Shown here in pieces: positions 37,058-46,499 of a stretch of DNA of 64,000 nucleotides; the stretch's first letter is position 1, and each line of letters begins with the position of its first letter. Where the stretch lies: assembly GCA_029265125.1 (NCBI GenBank), contig JAJUJX010000011.1, positions 1 to 64,000 on the forward strand, given 5' to 3'. The position numbers and the translations under genes were made by a program. The notes beneath the pieces are model-generated. The model was not told the origin of the DNA, ran no database searches, and worked only from the letters and a program-made list of their open reading frames with translations. Source of the DNA: Tolumonas sp008015085. GTDB lineage: Bacteria > Pseudomonadota > Gammaproteobacteria > Enterobacterales > Aeromonadaceae.

Positions 37058-38200
37058 ATGACTGACTCTCTTGTTTTGACGCTGGCTAAGGATCTGATTG
37101 CACGTCCTTCAGTTACACCTGCTGACGAAGGTTGTCAGCAGATGATGGCTGAATTTCTCGCACCACTGGGATTCGCCATTGAGCCTCTGGTTTTCCATGA
37201 CACGACTAACTTGTGGGCCAGAAAAGGTACCACCACCCCAGTGTTCTGCTTTGCAGGTCATACCGATGTTGTCCCCCCCGGCCCTGCAGATAAATGGAAT
37301 ACCCCGCCATTTGATCCAACGATTGTAGATGGCATGTTGTATGGCCGAGGGGCTGCTGACATGAAAGGATCTATTGCATCCATGATGGCAGCAGTAAAAC
37401 GCTTTACGACCGACCATCCTGATCACAAGGGTTCGATTGCTTTTCTTATTACCAGTGATGAAGAGGGTCCGTTTATTAATGGCACTCCAAAAGTCGTAGA
37501 AACACTGGAAGCAAGACAGGAAAAAATCACCTGGTGTCTGGTTGGTGAACCATCATCAACCAGTCAGGTAGGTGATGTCGTCAAAAATGGACGCCGTGGC
37601 TCACTGACGGGAGATTTAACCGTATTTGGTATTCAGGGGCATGTTGCATATCCTCATCTGGCAGAAAACCCGGTTCATCTGGCGACACCGGCACTTAATG
37701 AACTCGCTGGGAAACAATGGGATAACGGAAATGAATTTTTCCCGGCAACCAGTTTTCAAATTGCCAATATTAATGCAGGCACTGGCGCCTCTAACGTCAT
37801 TCCCGGAGAATTACAAGTTCAGTTCAATTTCCGTTACAGTACAGAGCTAACTGATATCCAACTCAAGCAACAGGTTGAAGAGATCCTGCAAAAACATAAG
37901 CTGCGATATGAACTGAAATGGACCCTGAGCGGACAGCCTTTTTTAACTGGTGGCGGTAAGCTGGTTGAAGCGACTCAAAATGCCATCAAAAATATCACTG
38001 GATTAGATACGGAACTATCTACATCCGGAGGCACATCCGATGGCCGGTTTATTGCTCCAACTGGTGCACAAGTGATCGAGTTAGGACCAGTTAATGCAAC
38101 CATTCACAAGGTCAATGAATGTGTTCGCGCTGCAGACCTGGAAACTTTGAGTAATATTTACTACGAAATGATGGTACAGCTGTTGACTAAAAATGATTAA
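37058..38200 (+). CDS. dapE: Succinyl-diaminopimelate desuccinylase
   Basis: Lysine/diaminopimelate pathway, M20 metallopeptidase fold, 380 aa (E. coli 375). Metal ligands visible in CFAGHTDVVPPG (His), YGRGAADMKG (Asp), ITSDEEGP (Glu pair) and ATIHKVNE (His). AAGGAC upstream of ATG. The stop overlaps the start of the next gene by 8 nt. Confidence 0.97.
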   Translation: MTDSLVLTLAKDLIARPSVTPADEGCQQMMAEFLAPLGFAIEPLVFHDTTNLWARKGTTTPVFCFAGHTDVVPPGPADKWNTPPFDPTIVDGMLYGRGAADMKGSIASMMAAVKRFTTDHPDHKGSIAFLITSDEEGPFINGTPKVVETLEARQEKITWCLVGEPSSTSQVGDVVKNGRRGSLTGDLTVFGIQGHVAYPHLAENPVHLATPALNELAGKQWDNGNEFFPATSFQIANINAGTGASNVIPGELQVQFNFRYSTELTDIQLKQQVEEILQKHKLRYELKWTLSGQPFLTGGGKLVEATQNAIKNITGLDTELSTSGGTSDGRFIAPTGAQVIELGPVNATIHKVNECVRAADLETLSNIYYEMMVQLLTKND

Positions 38201-38873
38201 CGCTCACATCGTAGGTTTGGATGATTCTTTGTTGTGTCCTGTCTCTGCAGGACATTTTTTAACATCTGTCACTGCCGCTGCATTCCTTAATATGTCACAG
38301 GCTGCTCTGCAAGATGGTATACACATAGCCATTGCATCGAGCTACCGGTCTTTTGACCGGCAGGCTATGATTTGGAATCGAAAATTCCGCGGAGAAGCTA
38401 TCGTTTATGACAGTAATGGAGAACCCATTGCCGACTGGCTTTCCCTGCCATTTCGTGAACGTATTTTTGCTATCTTACGCTGGAGTGCACTTCCTGGTGC
38501 AAGTCGTCATCACTGGGGAACAGACCTGGATGTCTATGCACCTGATTTATTACCTGCCGGACAAAAATTGCAGCTTATTCCAGCTGAATATGATGAACAA
38601 AATGGCTATTTCAGCGATCTGACTAAATGGCTTAATGAAAATATGAGGCAATTTGGTTTTTTCAGGCCCTATGCTTTCGATAATGGCGGTGTCGCTCAGG
38701 AACCATGGCATCTGAGTTTTTATCCAGAGGCTGTGCAGTTCCAGCAACAATTAACTACTGAGATGTTGACTCAAGTATTAGTTACCCATCCACTGGAAGG
38801 CCAGCATGAGATATTGCAGGCCATACCTGAAATTATGGGGCGATACATTATGAACATCTGCAAGGATAACTAA
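38193..38873 (+). CDS. M15-family D-alanyl-D-alanine carboxypeptidase
   Basis: 226 aa. VanY-type zinc motifs SRHHWGTDLDVY (His and Asp ligands) and EPWHLSF (catalytic Glu/His) are clear. No signal peptide is evident at the N-terminus, although this family acts on peptidoglycan peptides; it could process peptides in the cytosol. It overlaps dapE by 8 nt and is 2 nt before ypfN, so the dapE operon is extended by a cell-wall enzyme. Confidence 0.88.
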   Translation: MINAHIVGLDDSLLCPVSAGHFLTSVTAAAFLNMSQAALQDGIHIAIASSYRSFDRQAMIWNRKFRGEAIVYDSNGEPIADWLSLPFRERIFAILRWSALPGASRHHWGTDLDVYAPDLLPAGQKLQLIPAEYDEQNGYFSDLTKWLNENMRQFGFFRPYAFDNGGVAQEPWHLSFYPEAVQFQQQLTTEMLTQVLVTHPLEGQHEILQAIPEIMGRYIMNICKDN

Positions 38874-38875
38874 CC

Positions 38876-39034
38876 ATGAGCCTGTGGCTGATAATCGGTA
38901 TTCCATTACTGTTTTTACTTGGATTGTTCATGAATGCAATCAAAGACATGAAACGCCTTGAAAAACAGCTACCTAAGTACAAAGAAAAAATCAGGAAAAT
39001 ACCGGAAGATGAAGACAAAACAAAGGGGCATTAA
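38876..39034 (+). CDS. ypfN: YpfN-like small membrane protein (UPF0370)
   Basis: 52 aa. One hydrophobic helix (about 3-19), then AIKDMKRLEKQLPKYK, similar to the VIKDLKR segment of E. coli YpfN, and a charged tail. The position after dapE is the same as in E. coli. Function unknown. Confidence 0.8.
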   Translation: MSLWLIIGIPLLFLLGLFMNAIKDMKRLEKQLPKYKEKIRKIPEDEDKTKGH

Positions 39035-39046
39035 GCCCCTTTTGTA
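39022..39046 (+). terminator. Terminator after the dapE operon
   Basis: Stem AAAGGGGC / GCCCCTTT with loop ATTAA; the left arm overlaps the ypfN stop region; a short T-run follows. Confidence 0.8.
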
Positions 39047-39059
39047 TTACAGAGTAATA

Positions 39060-40577
39060 TTATTTTTTCGTCTGGAGTTTCCTTGCCAGCGCTTGATAAA
39101 CCTGCTCGGCCACTGAGGCAGAAACTGGTTGCTGATTCGCTGTTTGCAACTCAACCTGAGTTCCTTTGTCAGCCGGTTTCAGCTGGAATATGTAGGAACC
39201 AGAATTCAGGCCGCTATAATTCGGCGCAATCGGCTTCCAGATAGCTAATGCATCGAACAAGCTGCCATCAGGAATAGTGTATTCAACATTAATTCGCTGA
39301 GCGGCAGTATCGGTCTGCTTGACAGTCCAACCCAATTGAGACAGCTCAGATGACATGCGACTTAGCACTTTGTCAGCCGGAGCATCAGCAACCCAACCAC
39401 CTTTCGCTTTTACCAGATGAATAGGCTGTTCTACAATTTCTGCAGCAGGAACCGACTGGTTTGATGACGAGTTATCTGCGATAGCAGTTGCAGTAACATT
39501 GCTATATTTCTGCAGACGCTGATATAGTTTTTCAACCGCTGAAGCAAGAACCGGTTTATTGCTATCATCCAGAAGAGTAATCGACGTTTCTGAGCCGCGA
39601 TCTGCAAGTTGCAACCGGTATTGACCAGATGAAAGCGCCAGACCATCGTTCCTCTCTTCAGTAGCTTCCCAGAAGGTCAGCACTTTGAGCATGCTAACTG
39701 AAGAATCGCCTTCATAATTGAAGACTATCAGCCCCTGCGACTGAGAGCTACTCTCTATTGGTAAACCTGCTTTCGGTAATACGGTGAGCAACCACTTCCA
39801 GGTAGATACATAACTGTTTCTGGCAACCAATGCTTGTGAACCCGAGCTATCCTGCCCAAGCAGCAATTCAATCGGACCATTAGAAGCAACCAAGCTTTGT
39901 GTCTGGCTACGGTAATGTGTATCCACATAAGCACTCACATTGTTCAGCATCCGGGTTGCGTAGTGCCGCTGCTCAAAAATACTCGGTGCTGATTCCGCGT
40001 CTGCCTGACGTAGCCATTTTGCTTTCAGACCCGCACGGTGTGTTAGCGGGTCGTTCTGTACGCTGAACTGATAATATGCTGCCGGCGCTGGTGGGATATC
40101 ATCTGCATTCTCAGCATCAAACGTTACAGCCACAGGCCCGGTTTCCAAAACCATATTCACGTCATCCCGACGTGTAACCGCAATTTTATTAGCGGTCATA
40201 TAGTTATTAAGCCATGACCATAAATCTTCGTTAATTTGCTGATTCAGATTGCTCGCTGAAAACCAGAGCAACAAATTATGGCGATTGTTATCAGCCCGGC
40301 TACTGGAAACGAATGGCATAATCTGCTCTGGAGGACGCACATCAATATCTTCCGCCAGCAGACCTTGTCTGGTTTCGACAGGCAAACGATATTCCTGTGA
40401 AAATAAGGGGCTTTGTAACGGTGATGGCGTTTTTAGCTGATGCGTCAGCACTGCAGACGTATAGTTAAAATCCCGGTTTGCCTGTTTTCTTTCAGCTTCA
40501 GAACTACAGGCAGAAAGAACGCAGATACAGATAAGACTGTAAGAGAACGGGGATATTTTCATTTGTTTTTTTTGCAC
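39060..40577 (-). CDS. bamC: BamC lipoprotein with an extra C-terminal helix-grip domain
   Basis: Outer-membrane assembly lipoprotein, 505 aa against 344 in E. coli. Lipobox LSAC with Cys24; the GTG start at 40577 is 1 nt after the dapA stop, ATG 40562 is an alternative. Residues 100-222 match the first helix-grip domain of BamC and 247-357 the second. Residues 388-503 form a third domain that resembles the second: GLALSSGQYRLQL (312-324) against GLNSGSYIFQL (456-466), each followed by P-V-x-AS and a helix ending YQxL. The dapA-bamC order is as in E. coli. Confidence 0.9.
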   Translation of the reverse strand: MQKKQMKISPFSYSLICICVLSACSSEAERKQANRDFNYTSAVLTHQLKTPSPLQSPLFSQEYRLPVETRQGLLAEDIDVRPPEQIMPFVSSSRADNNRHNLLLWFSASNLNQQINEDLWSWLNNYMTANKIAVTRRDDVNMVLETGPVAVTFDAENADDIPPAPAAYYQFSVQNDPLTHRAGLKAKWLRQADAESAPSIFEQRHYATRMLNNVSAYVDTHYRSQTQSLVASNGPIELLLGQDSSGSQALVARNSYVSTWKWLLTVLPKAGLPIESSSQSQGLIVFNYEGDSSVSMLKVLTFWEATEERNDGLALSSGQYRLQLADRGSETSITLLDDSNKPVLASAVEKLYQRLQKYSNVTATAIADNSSSNQSVPAAEIVEQPIHLVKAKGGWVADAPADKVLSRMSSELSQLGWTVKQTDTAAQRINVEYTIPDGSLFDALAIWKPIAPNYSGLNSGSYIFQLKPADKGTQVELQTANQQPVSASVAEQVYQALARKLQTKK

Positions 40578-40578
40578 G

Positions 40579-41457
40579 CTAGATTAACTCCGCTTTCACA
40601 AGTGCCCCTTCAACGATTGCCTGAGCTCCGGAGGAAAGCAACGTCAATGGCAGGCGTAAATCGGCATAGTTTATAAGACCCATTCTTGCTGCCGCCCATT
40701 TCACAGGTATTGGATTCGACTCGATAAACAGCTCCCGATGTAAGGGCTGTAAGCAGTCATCGATCTCTTTTGCAAATAATTCTTCACCGGCTAAAGCATG
40801 AGCACACATACGGCTCATTTCTTTAGCTGCAATATTAGCAGTGACAGAAATAACTCCATTGCCGCCGGCTTCGATAAACTCTCTGGCCGTCGCATCGTCA
40901 CCACTATAAAGCGCAAAATTTTCACCACACAAGGCTCTTAACTCAGAAGCTCGGGCAATTTTTCCAGTCGCTTCTTTTATGCCGCATATACCAAAATTGC
41001 CAGCAAGACGCGCTACTGTTTCCGGCTGTAAATCACAACCAGTCCGGCCGGGAACATTGTATAAAATTTGAGACAATCCGCTGTATTCGCCAATAGCAGC
41101 GTAATGCTGATATAAACCTTCCTGTGTGGGTTTATTATAGTATGGTGTTACAGAAAGACCGGCAGAAATGCCCATCAGTCTGATTTGTTTAGCTATTTTT
41201 TTCGCATGAGCAGTGTTATTTGATCCACATCCGGCGATAACCGGAATCCGGCCCGCACTGTATTCCAGTACTTTATCAAATAAAGAGAACAATTCATGCT
41301 CATCTAATGTAACAGATTCACCTGTCGTACCGGCAACAACTAATGCATTGGTCCCAGACTGGATATGATAGTCAATTAACCTTTCTAATGCTTGCCAGTC
41401 TACTGAACCAGAACGGTCCATTGGAGTTATCAGAGCAACGAGACTACCGGTTAACAT
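40579..41457 (-). CDS. dapA: 4-hydroxy-tetrahydrodipicolinate synthase
   Basis: Condenses pyruvate with aspartate semialdehyde in lysine/DAP synthesis. 292 aa from ATG 41457 with AAGGAG 10 nt upstream, equal to E. coli DapA. Motifs: VVAGTTGESVTLDEHE, YNVPGRTGCDL with the catalytic Tyr, and GIKEATG with the Schiff-base Lys. Confidence 0.97.
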   Translation of the reverse strand: MLTGSLVALITPMDRSGSVDWQALERLIDYHIQSGTNALVVAGTTGESVTLDEHELFSLFDKVLEYSAGRIPVIAGCGSNNTAHAKKIAKQIRLMGISAGLSVTPYYNKPTQEGLYQHYAAIGEYSGLSQILYNVPGRTGCDLQPETVARLAGNFGICGIKEATGKIARASELRALCGENFALYSGDDATAREFIEAGGNGVISVTANIAAKEMSRMCAHALAGEELFAKEIDDCLQPLHRELFIESNPIPVKWAAARMGLINYADLRLPLTLLSSGAQAIVEGALVKAELI

Positions 41458-41622
41458 AAAAGCAGAAACTCCTTCTTGAGGGCAGCTAATGGTACGGCGG
41501 GCTATACACAAAAACAAGGCAAAACACGATTTCCAATAGCGAAATGCTGATCTGATCCCGTCGTTATACCGTACTGTTTTACATTAGTATTTTGAACTGA
41601 TACCAACGATAAGGATATAAAA

Positions 41623-42090
41623 ATGAACCGATTGACTGCCGGCTCTCCGGCTCCTGCTTTTGAATTGTCTGATCAGAATGGTACACCTGTCCGGTTAGAG
41701 TCATTCCGGGGAAAAAAAGTATTAGTTTACTTTTATCCGAAAGCCATGACTCCGGGGTGCACAACACAAGCCTGTGAACTGCGTAATAGCAAAAATGCAC
41801 TGGAAGAAAGAAATGTGGTTGTGCTGGGCATCAGTCCAGATTCCCCTGCCCGACTAAAAAAATTTGAAACTCGTGATGAATTAAACTTCACCTTACTGGC
41901 AGATGAAGATCATCAGGTAGCAGAGGCTTTTGGCGTGTGGGGGCTGAAAAAATTCATGGGCAAAGAGTACGATGGCATTCATCGGATCAGTTTCATGGTT
42001 AATGAAGAAGGAATTATTGAACATGTATTCGATAATTTCAAAACCAGCAACCATCACCAGATCGTGATCGATTATCTGGATTCACTGTGA
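41623..42090 (+). CDS. bcp: Thioredoxin-dependent thiol peroxidase (peroxiredoxin)
   Basis: 155 aa. PGCTTQAC near residues 44-51 has the peroxidatic Cys and the resolving Cys five residues later, as in E. coli Bcp. Reduces hydroperoxides in the cytosol. Divergent from dapA; the dapA-bcp neighbourhood is shared with E. coli. Confidence 0.96.
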   Translation: MNRLTAGSPAPAFELSDQNGTPVRLESFRGKKVLVYFYPKAMTPGCTTQACELRNSKNALEERNVVVLGISPDSPARLKKFETRDELNFTLLADEDHQVAEAFGVWGLKKFMGKEYDGIHRISFMVNEEGIIEHVFDNFKTSNHHQIVIDYLDSL

Positions 42091-42094
42091 ATAC

Positions 42095-42133
42095 AAAAAA
42101 TAAAGCCGGACAAAAATCCGGCTTTATTTTTTC
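42095..42133. terminator. Bidirectional rho-independent terminator
   Basis: A 14-bp stem AAAATAAAGCCGGA / TCCGGCTTTATTTT with T-runs on both strands, serving bcp and the convergent gtr-type operon. Confidence 0.93.
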
Positions 42134-42149
42134 GCTGACAATATGCTGA

Positions 42150-43331
42150 TTATACAGTAAAAAACTTTGCATTAACCCAGGCAATGACAAAGTAGCACGA
42201 AAGTATTGCACTCATTGCCAGCATGATAGGCCGCAGATTAGGACGATTACGGGCAATCAGTACAATAGCCAGTGATGTTGGGTAAAGCCCGAACATATAG
42301 CGTGGCACTGTATTGGTACTAGTCGTGATCGGCACAAACGTACAAATGAACATGAACAGCGCTTCAGCATAACGTTTTTGCTTGATCAGATAGATGTTCA
42401 GAGCCCATCCAACTACGATCATGATCGACAGATAGATTTTTCTGCCACCAGTTTCAAAGCCTTCCAACCAATATGCGAAGGGATTACCGAAAATACGGCC
42501 CCAGGCCAGCTGAATATTTTTAAAAGAAAAGGCATCTCCCACATGGTAGTGCATATAAAACATATACAGAAACATGATCAACGGGATAAACCAGATCGCC
42601 AGAATAACCCGTAATCCTCGATCACCGAATTTCAGCAATTCTTTCCAGCCATAGGCCTGCAGAGCCAGAATGCCGACAGAAAAAACCACCATCACGCCGA
42701 TATTGCGGGTTCCTGTCATGATGATGCCAGCCACAGCCACCCATAACCATTGATGACGGTAAGCAAACAGGAACAACGCTAACGTCGCTGCCAGAAACAA
42801 TGCTTCAGTATAAGGAGCTATGAAATATACTGAATAGGGTGAAAACGCCAGCATCAGTACACCAAAACGGGCAACGTCCAGTTCCTGTCCCAATTGACGC
42901 AGACACAGGAAAAACAACGGGAGCATGGCAAATGATGCGATATTCGCGATGGCATAGAAACCATATAGTGATGGCACACCAAACGCGGCTGCGATGTAAT
43001 GCCCCAGCATCGGAAACAACGGGAAAAATGCCCAGTTTGCGGCATGTCCTGTTGTCAGCCCATGCGGATAGGAGTCATATCCAACATCCGCAATACTTTT
43101 AAACCAGGCACAATCAAACTGGCAGAAGACACTCCATACATCAGTTTCCAGTGAATCGAGGAGATTGACCTGCCCTATCTGATCAGTTTCCACGTTGTAA
43201 TGCATCGCACCAAAATAACCGATCGCATACAACATAATACGACTGACCATAAAGGCCAGGGCGATAATGCCCCAGTCCTGCCTGCTGATATGCAGAGGCG
43301 CATAAATTACATTAATTTTATCTGTCTGCAC
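42150..43331 (-). CDS. PIG-V/Gpi18-like GT-C membrane glycosyltransferase
   Basis: 393 aa from GTG 43331, chosen because GGAG is 6 nt upstream; GTG 43343 is the longer option. About ten membrane helices. FDCAWFKSIADVGYD near the N-terminus and ANWAFFPLFPML match the loop motifs of mannosyltransferases related to Gpi18 (COG5542), which use polyprenyl-phosphate sugars. Last gene of the four-gene gtr operon, so it probably uses the lipid-linked sugar made by the GtrB-like enzyme. The acceptor is unknown. Confidence 0.78.
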   Translation of the reverse strand: MQTDKINVIYAPLHISRQDWGIIALAFMVSRIMLYAIGYFGAMHYNVETDQIGQVNLLDSLETDVWSVFCQFDCAWFKSIADVGYDSYPHGLTTGHAANWAFFPLFPMLGHYIAAAFGVPSLYGFYAIANIASFAMLPLFFLCLRQLGQELDVARFGVLMLAFSPYSVYFIAPYTEALFLAATLALFLFAYRHQWLWVAVAGIIMTGTRNIGVMVVFSVGILALQAYGWKELLKFGDRGLRVILAIWFIPLIMFLYMFYMHYHVGDAFSFKNIQLAWGRIFGNPFAYWLEGFETGGRKIYLSIMIVVGWALNIYLIKQKRYAEALFMFICTFVPITTSTNTVPRYMFGLYPTSLAIVLIARNRPNLRPIMLAMSAILSCYFVIAWVNAKFFTV

Positions 43332-43350
43332 GACCAACTCCACTTTCTAT

Positions 43351-43722
43351 TCAGGCAAAAACCCAAATCCGAGACAACACATACGTCAAAACCGTTACAG
43401 CCAGTGTCGCGATCACTATAGGTAGCATTCCTGATAAACCAACCCATAGCAGCCCGGATAACAAGACGTTTCTGACGGCCAGAGAAAACAGCGCCACAGC
43501 TAAAAAGTTAGTAATTTTGCCATGTGACTGGAAGGTCACATATCGATGTCCGAAGAAGGAAACCCAGAAAGCAACAAAAAAGCCGATTGATGTCACCAGA
43601 TGTTCAGACATGGCTGGCCACATAAACAAACAGAATTTTGCTGTTGCCAGATCGACCAGAGTTGCTCCGCCCCCAACGATACCGAAGCGGAACAGTCGCC
43701 AGAATTCAGCTCTTGAAATCAT
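43351..43722 (-). CDS. gtrA: GtrA-family membrane protein
   Basis: 123 aa, four membrane helices. The GtrA/DPMS signature FGIVGGGATLVDLATAKF and the FFGHRYVTF segment are visible. GtrA proteins are thought to move polyprenyl-phosphate sugars across the inner membrane. The start overlaps the gtrB stop by 4 nt. Confidence 0.88.
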   Translation of the reverse strand: MISRAEFWRLFRFGIVGGGATLVDLATAKFCLFMWPAMSEHLVTSIGFFVAFWVSFFGHRYVTFQSHGKITNFLAVALFSLAVRNVLLSGLLWVGLSGMLPIVIATLAVTVLTYVLSRIWVFA

Positions 43723-44711
43723 GCTTGTTTATCTTCTTCTTTAGATTCAACTGCTTTCTGTTGCGCATACTGACCGTAGACACCTTCGATCAGGAATACC
43801 GGACGTTGTTTTACTTCCAGGAACATTCGGCCGATGTATTCGCCCATGATACCAATAGAAAGCAACTGCACGCCGCCGAGAAACAGAATCACACACATCA
43901 GAGAAGCATATCCAGGGCTGTCGACTCCGACGAAAAGCACTTTTAATATGATGATCAGCATATACAGAAAGCTGATACCAGCAACACCAGCGCCAACATA
44001 ACTCCACACACGGAGTGGCCAGCTGGAGAAGCTAAACAGCCCATCCAGTGCAAAGTTCCACAACTTCCAATAGTTGAATTTAGTGGTTCCGGCTGCTCGT
44101 TCCGGACGCGCATATGGCACACCAATAGAACGGAAACCAGCCCAGGCAAACAACCCTTTCATGAAACGGTTGCGTTCAGGCAGCTGATTGATGGCCTCCA
44201 CTACACGGCGATCCATCAAACGGAAATCACCAGCGTTTTCCGGAATCTTGGTCGTTGTTGAAACCGCATTAAAGAAACGATAGAAACCACCAGCTGTCAG
44301 ACGTTTCATTGCTGTATCTGCATTACGATCAGTCCGCACACCATATACGGTGTCATAGCCTTCTTCTCTCCACAGGCGGACAAATTCCAGAACCAGTGCC
44401 GGAGGATCCTGCAAATCAACATCCATAGGTATCACTGCATCACCACGGGCGTGAGCCAGACCAGCAGTCATAGCAGCTTCTTTGCCAAAATTGCGCGCCA
44501 GGTTGATTAATGAAACCCGGTTGTCCCGCTCAATAGCTTTTTCTACAACTTCCCGCGTTTTGTCCCGACTGCCATCGTTTACAAAAACAATCTGTAGCTG
44601 ATCACGCAGTGGCGCCAGCTCTTTATCGATAGTTTCAATGAAGGTATCAATGCTTTCTTCTTCATTGTATACAGGCACAACCAGAGAAATGGTAAATAAT
44701 TGATTGCTCAT
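43719..44711 (-). CDS. gtrB: GtrB-like polyprenyl-phosphate glycosyltransferase (GT2)
   Basis: 330 aa from ATG 44711, with GAGG 6 nt upstream; the longer frame overlaps the preceding gene. GT2 motifs: VVPVYNEEESI, FVNDGSRDKT, MDVDLQDPP (DxD-like) and the acceptor region ERNRFMKG. Two C-terminal helices (about 230-255 and 265-290). Makes a polyprenyl-phosphate sugar on the cytosolic face. Confidence 0.9.
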   Translation of the reverse strand: MSNQLFTISLVVPVYNEEESIDTFIETIDKELAPLRDQLQIVFVNDGSRDKTREVVEKAIERDNRVSLINLARNFGKEAAMTAGLAHARGDAVIPMDVDLQDPPALVLEFVRLWREEGYDTVYGVRTDRNADTAMKRLTAGGFYRFFNAVSTTTKIPENAGDFRLMDRRVVEAINQLPERNRFMKGLFAWAGFRSIGVPYARPERAAGTTKFNYWKLWNFALDGLFSFSSWPLRVWSYVGAGVAGISFLYMLIIILKVLFVGVDSPGYASLMCVILFLGGVQLLSIGIMGEYIGRMFLEVKQRPVFLIEGVYGQYAQQKAVESKEEDKQA

Positions 44712-44718
44712 AATGACC

Positions 44719-45270
44719 TCATCCCGCGTGGGATAATTTAAATGATTTGAACATAATCGGATTATTGCTTTGCAGCGACAAATAATTAGCTTCTGCCGGA
44801 TCAGCGATAAATAACCCTGAAGGGAGCGTGAGTTCAAATGTCTGAACACCCGCATCGTTGAATTTTACAGTCTTGGAAAATTTATCACTGACTTTAATAG
44901 TCAATTCTGTATCCGCTTTTTTAGCTGTTAATGTTCCTTCAAATTTCAGAACTCCAGGCTCACGGTGCAAAGTGAAATACAAACCACCTGCACCAGAGAA
45001 CAGTGAACCAGAACCGTCTTTTTCCGGAATATCCCAGCCTTCACGGGAAAGGTATGGACACCGCTCACGCTCATTGGTCAGATCCATCAAAACACCCGGA
45101 ATATATGCCAGTGATTGATTGCGATCCCATATACGTGTTTTCTTCTCCAGATAGTACATGCGATATGCCATCGACACATCCGGATGCTTAGCCAGATACA
45201 ACACATATAAATAAAAAGCACTTAACGCAAGAAATGTCAGAATAAAGAGAAATTTAACACTGCGAGTCAT
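44719..45270 (-). CDS. Unknown membrane-anchored periplasmic protein of the gtr operon
   Basis: 183 aa. A signal-anchor-like helix (about 7-26) with no clear cleavage site, then a soluble part rich in beta strands (about 95-180: FTLHREPGVLKFEGTLTAKK). I recognise no domain. First gene of the gtr operon, 7 nt before gtrB; a role as the periplasmic partner or substrate of the glycosyl transfer is inference from position. Confidence 0.7.
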   Translation of the reverse strand: MTRSVKFLFILTFLALSAFYLYVLYLAKHPDVSMAYRMYYLEKKTRIWDRNQSLAYIPGVLMDLTNERERCPYLSREGWDIPEKDGSGSLFSGAGGLYFTLHREPGVLKFEGTLTAKKADTELTIKVSDKFSKTVKFNDAGVQTFELTLPSGLFIADPAEANYLSLQSNNPIMFKSFKLSHAG

Positions 45271-45470
45271 AATGCTGCTGACCTCATTATTGTTTGCGCC
45301 AATCCTAATTCAGAACTCAGAGAAACAACAGAGAGTGACGCCTTGATCACATAAAAATATATCTGTTTAGATAACTTGACACTCTTTACAACCGTTTTCA
45401 GCCGCTTTTTGCTATAGATAAAGACGATTAATTACACAGCAAATACATCTATAAAAGCAGGTATCCATTT

Positions 45471-45971
45471 ATGAACATGAACCACGCCCAGCGGCTGATC
45501 CTCAGTAATCAATATGAAATACTGAGCAAGCTGAATCCTGAAAAGGCTGATTATTATCATCGGTGTAAAACAATTGTAGAACGTGGTTACTGTTTACAGA
45601 TGCTGGAGCTGGAAAAAGAGTTCGGACATCTGACAGAAGAGACCTGCCGTGAAGTGATTGATACATTAGAAATGCATCATGCATTAAAAGTATCCTATGA
45701 AAATCTTTCACAGGAAGATCAGGCACAATTGTCTTCTTCCCGTCTGGATTTTATCGGTTATGCTCGTGGTTACGAAAAAGAACTGGCGGACTATGTCTGC
45801 TACCTGCTGGATGTTGAAAAGCGTTTCCCTGATTTAGGTAAATGCTGTGCCGGACTGAATTCCGAAATTGCCATGCACGATAAATATCAGCGCATGCTGG
45901 TGGAATGGCAAGCCTGCCCTCGCCAGTATAAATTGTCTATTCAGGAAATTCGCAATATTGTCACTGCATAA
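45471..45971 (+). CDS. yfbU: YfbU-family protein
   Basis: 166 aa, close to E. coli YfbU (164 aa) along its length: NHAQRLILSNQYEIL, KTIVERGYCLQML, KYQRMLVEW and ACPRQYKLS. Helical cytosolic protein; function not established. Confidence 0.93.
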   Translation: MNMNHAQRLILSNQYEILSKLNPEKADYYHRCKTIVERGYCLQMLELEKEFGHLTEETCREVIDTLEMHHALKVSYENLSQEDQAQLSSSRLDFIGYARGYEKELADYVCYLLDVEKRFPDLGKCCAGLNSEIAMHDKYQRMLVEWQACPRQYKLSIQEIRNIVTA

Positions 45972-45982
45972 GACACCCAAAG

Positions 45983-46014
45983 AAGCCAGATCATATCGTG
46001 AGATCTGGCTTTAT
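45983..46014 (+). terminator. Terminator after yfbU
   Basis: Stem AGCCAGATC / GATCTGGCT with a 9-nt loop followed by TTATC; may also serve the convergent YedE gene. Confidence 0.75.
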
Positions 46015-46036
46015 CATTGATTAAAACGCTAAGAAA

Positions 46037-46489
46037 TCAGGATGAAGATGTCGTGGCATCAGTGGGTATAGTTTGTATTCCTTCGCATCTTCTTATCCAA
46101 CACCCTGCCAGCCACATACCACTTAGCATGGCTGCAATAAAGGCAAATACAGGCCAGCCACTCAGTGTTGTCATCGCAATAGCCGGGCCTGGACAGATAC
46201 CCGCCAATCCCCAACCAGCGCCAAAAATCAGCGCCCCAACCATCAATTGAGGATCAATACCTTTTGGAGTGGGCAATTGAATTTGCTCCCCATTAAACGC
46301 GTTCTTACGACGTCTTACCAGAAAATGGTACCCAGGTGTGAATACCGCCAATGCGCCCCCCATCACCAGCATGAGTGATGCATCCCAATTCCCGGTTATA
46401 TCGAGAAACCCAATAACTTTTTCCGGCTGCATCATGCCTGAAACTGCTAATCCCGCGCCGAATAAGATCCCGGCCAATAATGCAATCAC
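46037..46489 (-). CDS. YeeE/YedE-type membrane protein, second half of a split pair
   Basis: 150 aa from GTG 46489, with GAGGGGG 7 nt upstream. Four to five helices. GAGLAVSGMMQPEKVIGFLD and GAGWGLAGICPGPA with its Cys are typical of the YeeE/YedE (PmpB-like) half. Such proteins carry sulfur compounds such as thiosulfate through conserved Cys residues. The stop codon of the partner gene lies 11-13 nt upstream. Confidence 0.82.
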   Translation of the reverse strand: MIALLAGILFGAGLAVSGMMQPEKVIGFLDITGNWDASLMLVMGGALAVFTPGYHFLVRRRKNAFNGEQIQLPTPKGIDPQLMVGALIFGAGWGLAGICPGPAIAMTTLSGWPVFAFIAAMLSGMWLAGCWIRRCEGIQTIPTDATTSSS

Positions 46490-46499
46490 ATCAACCCCC

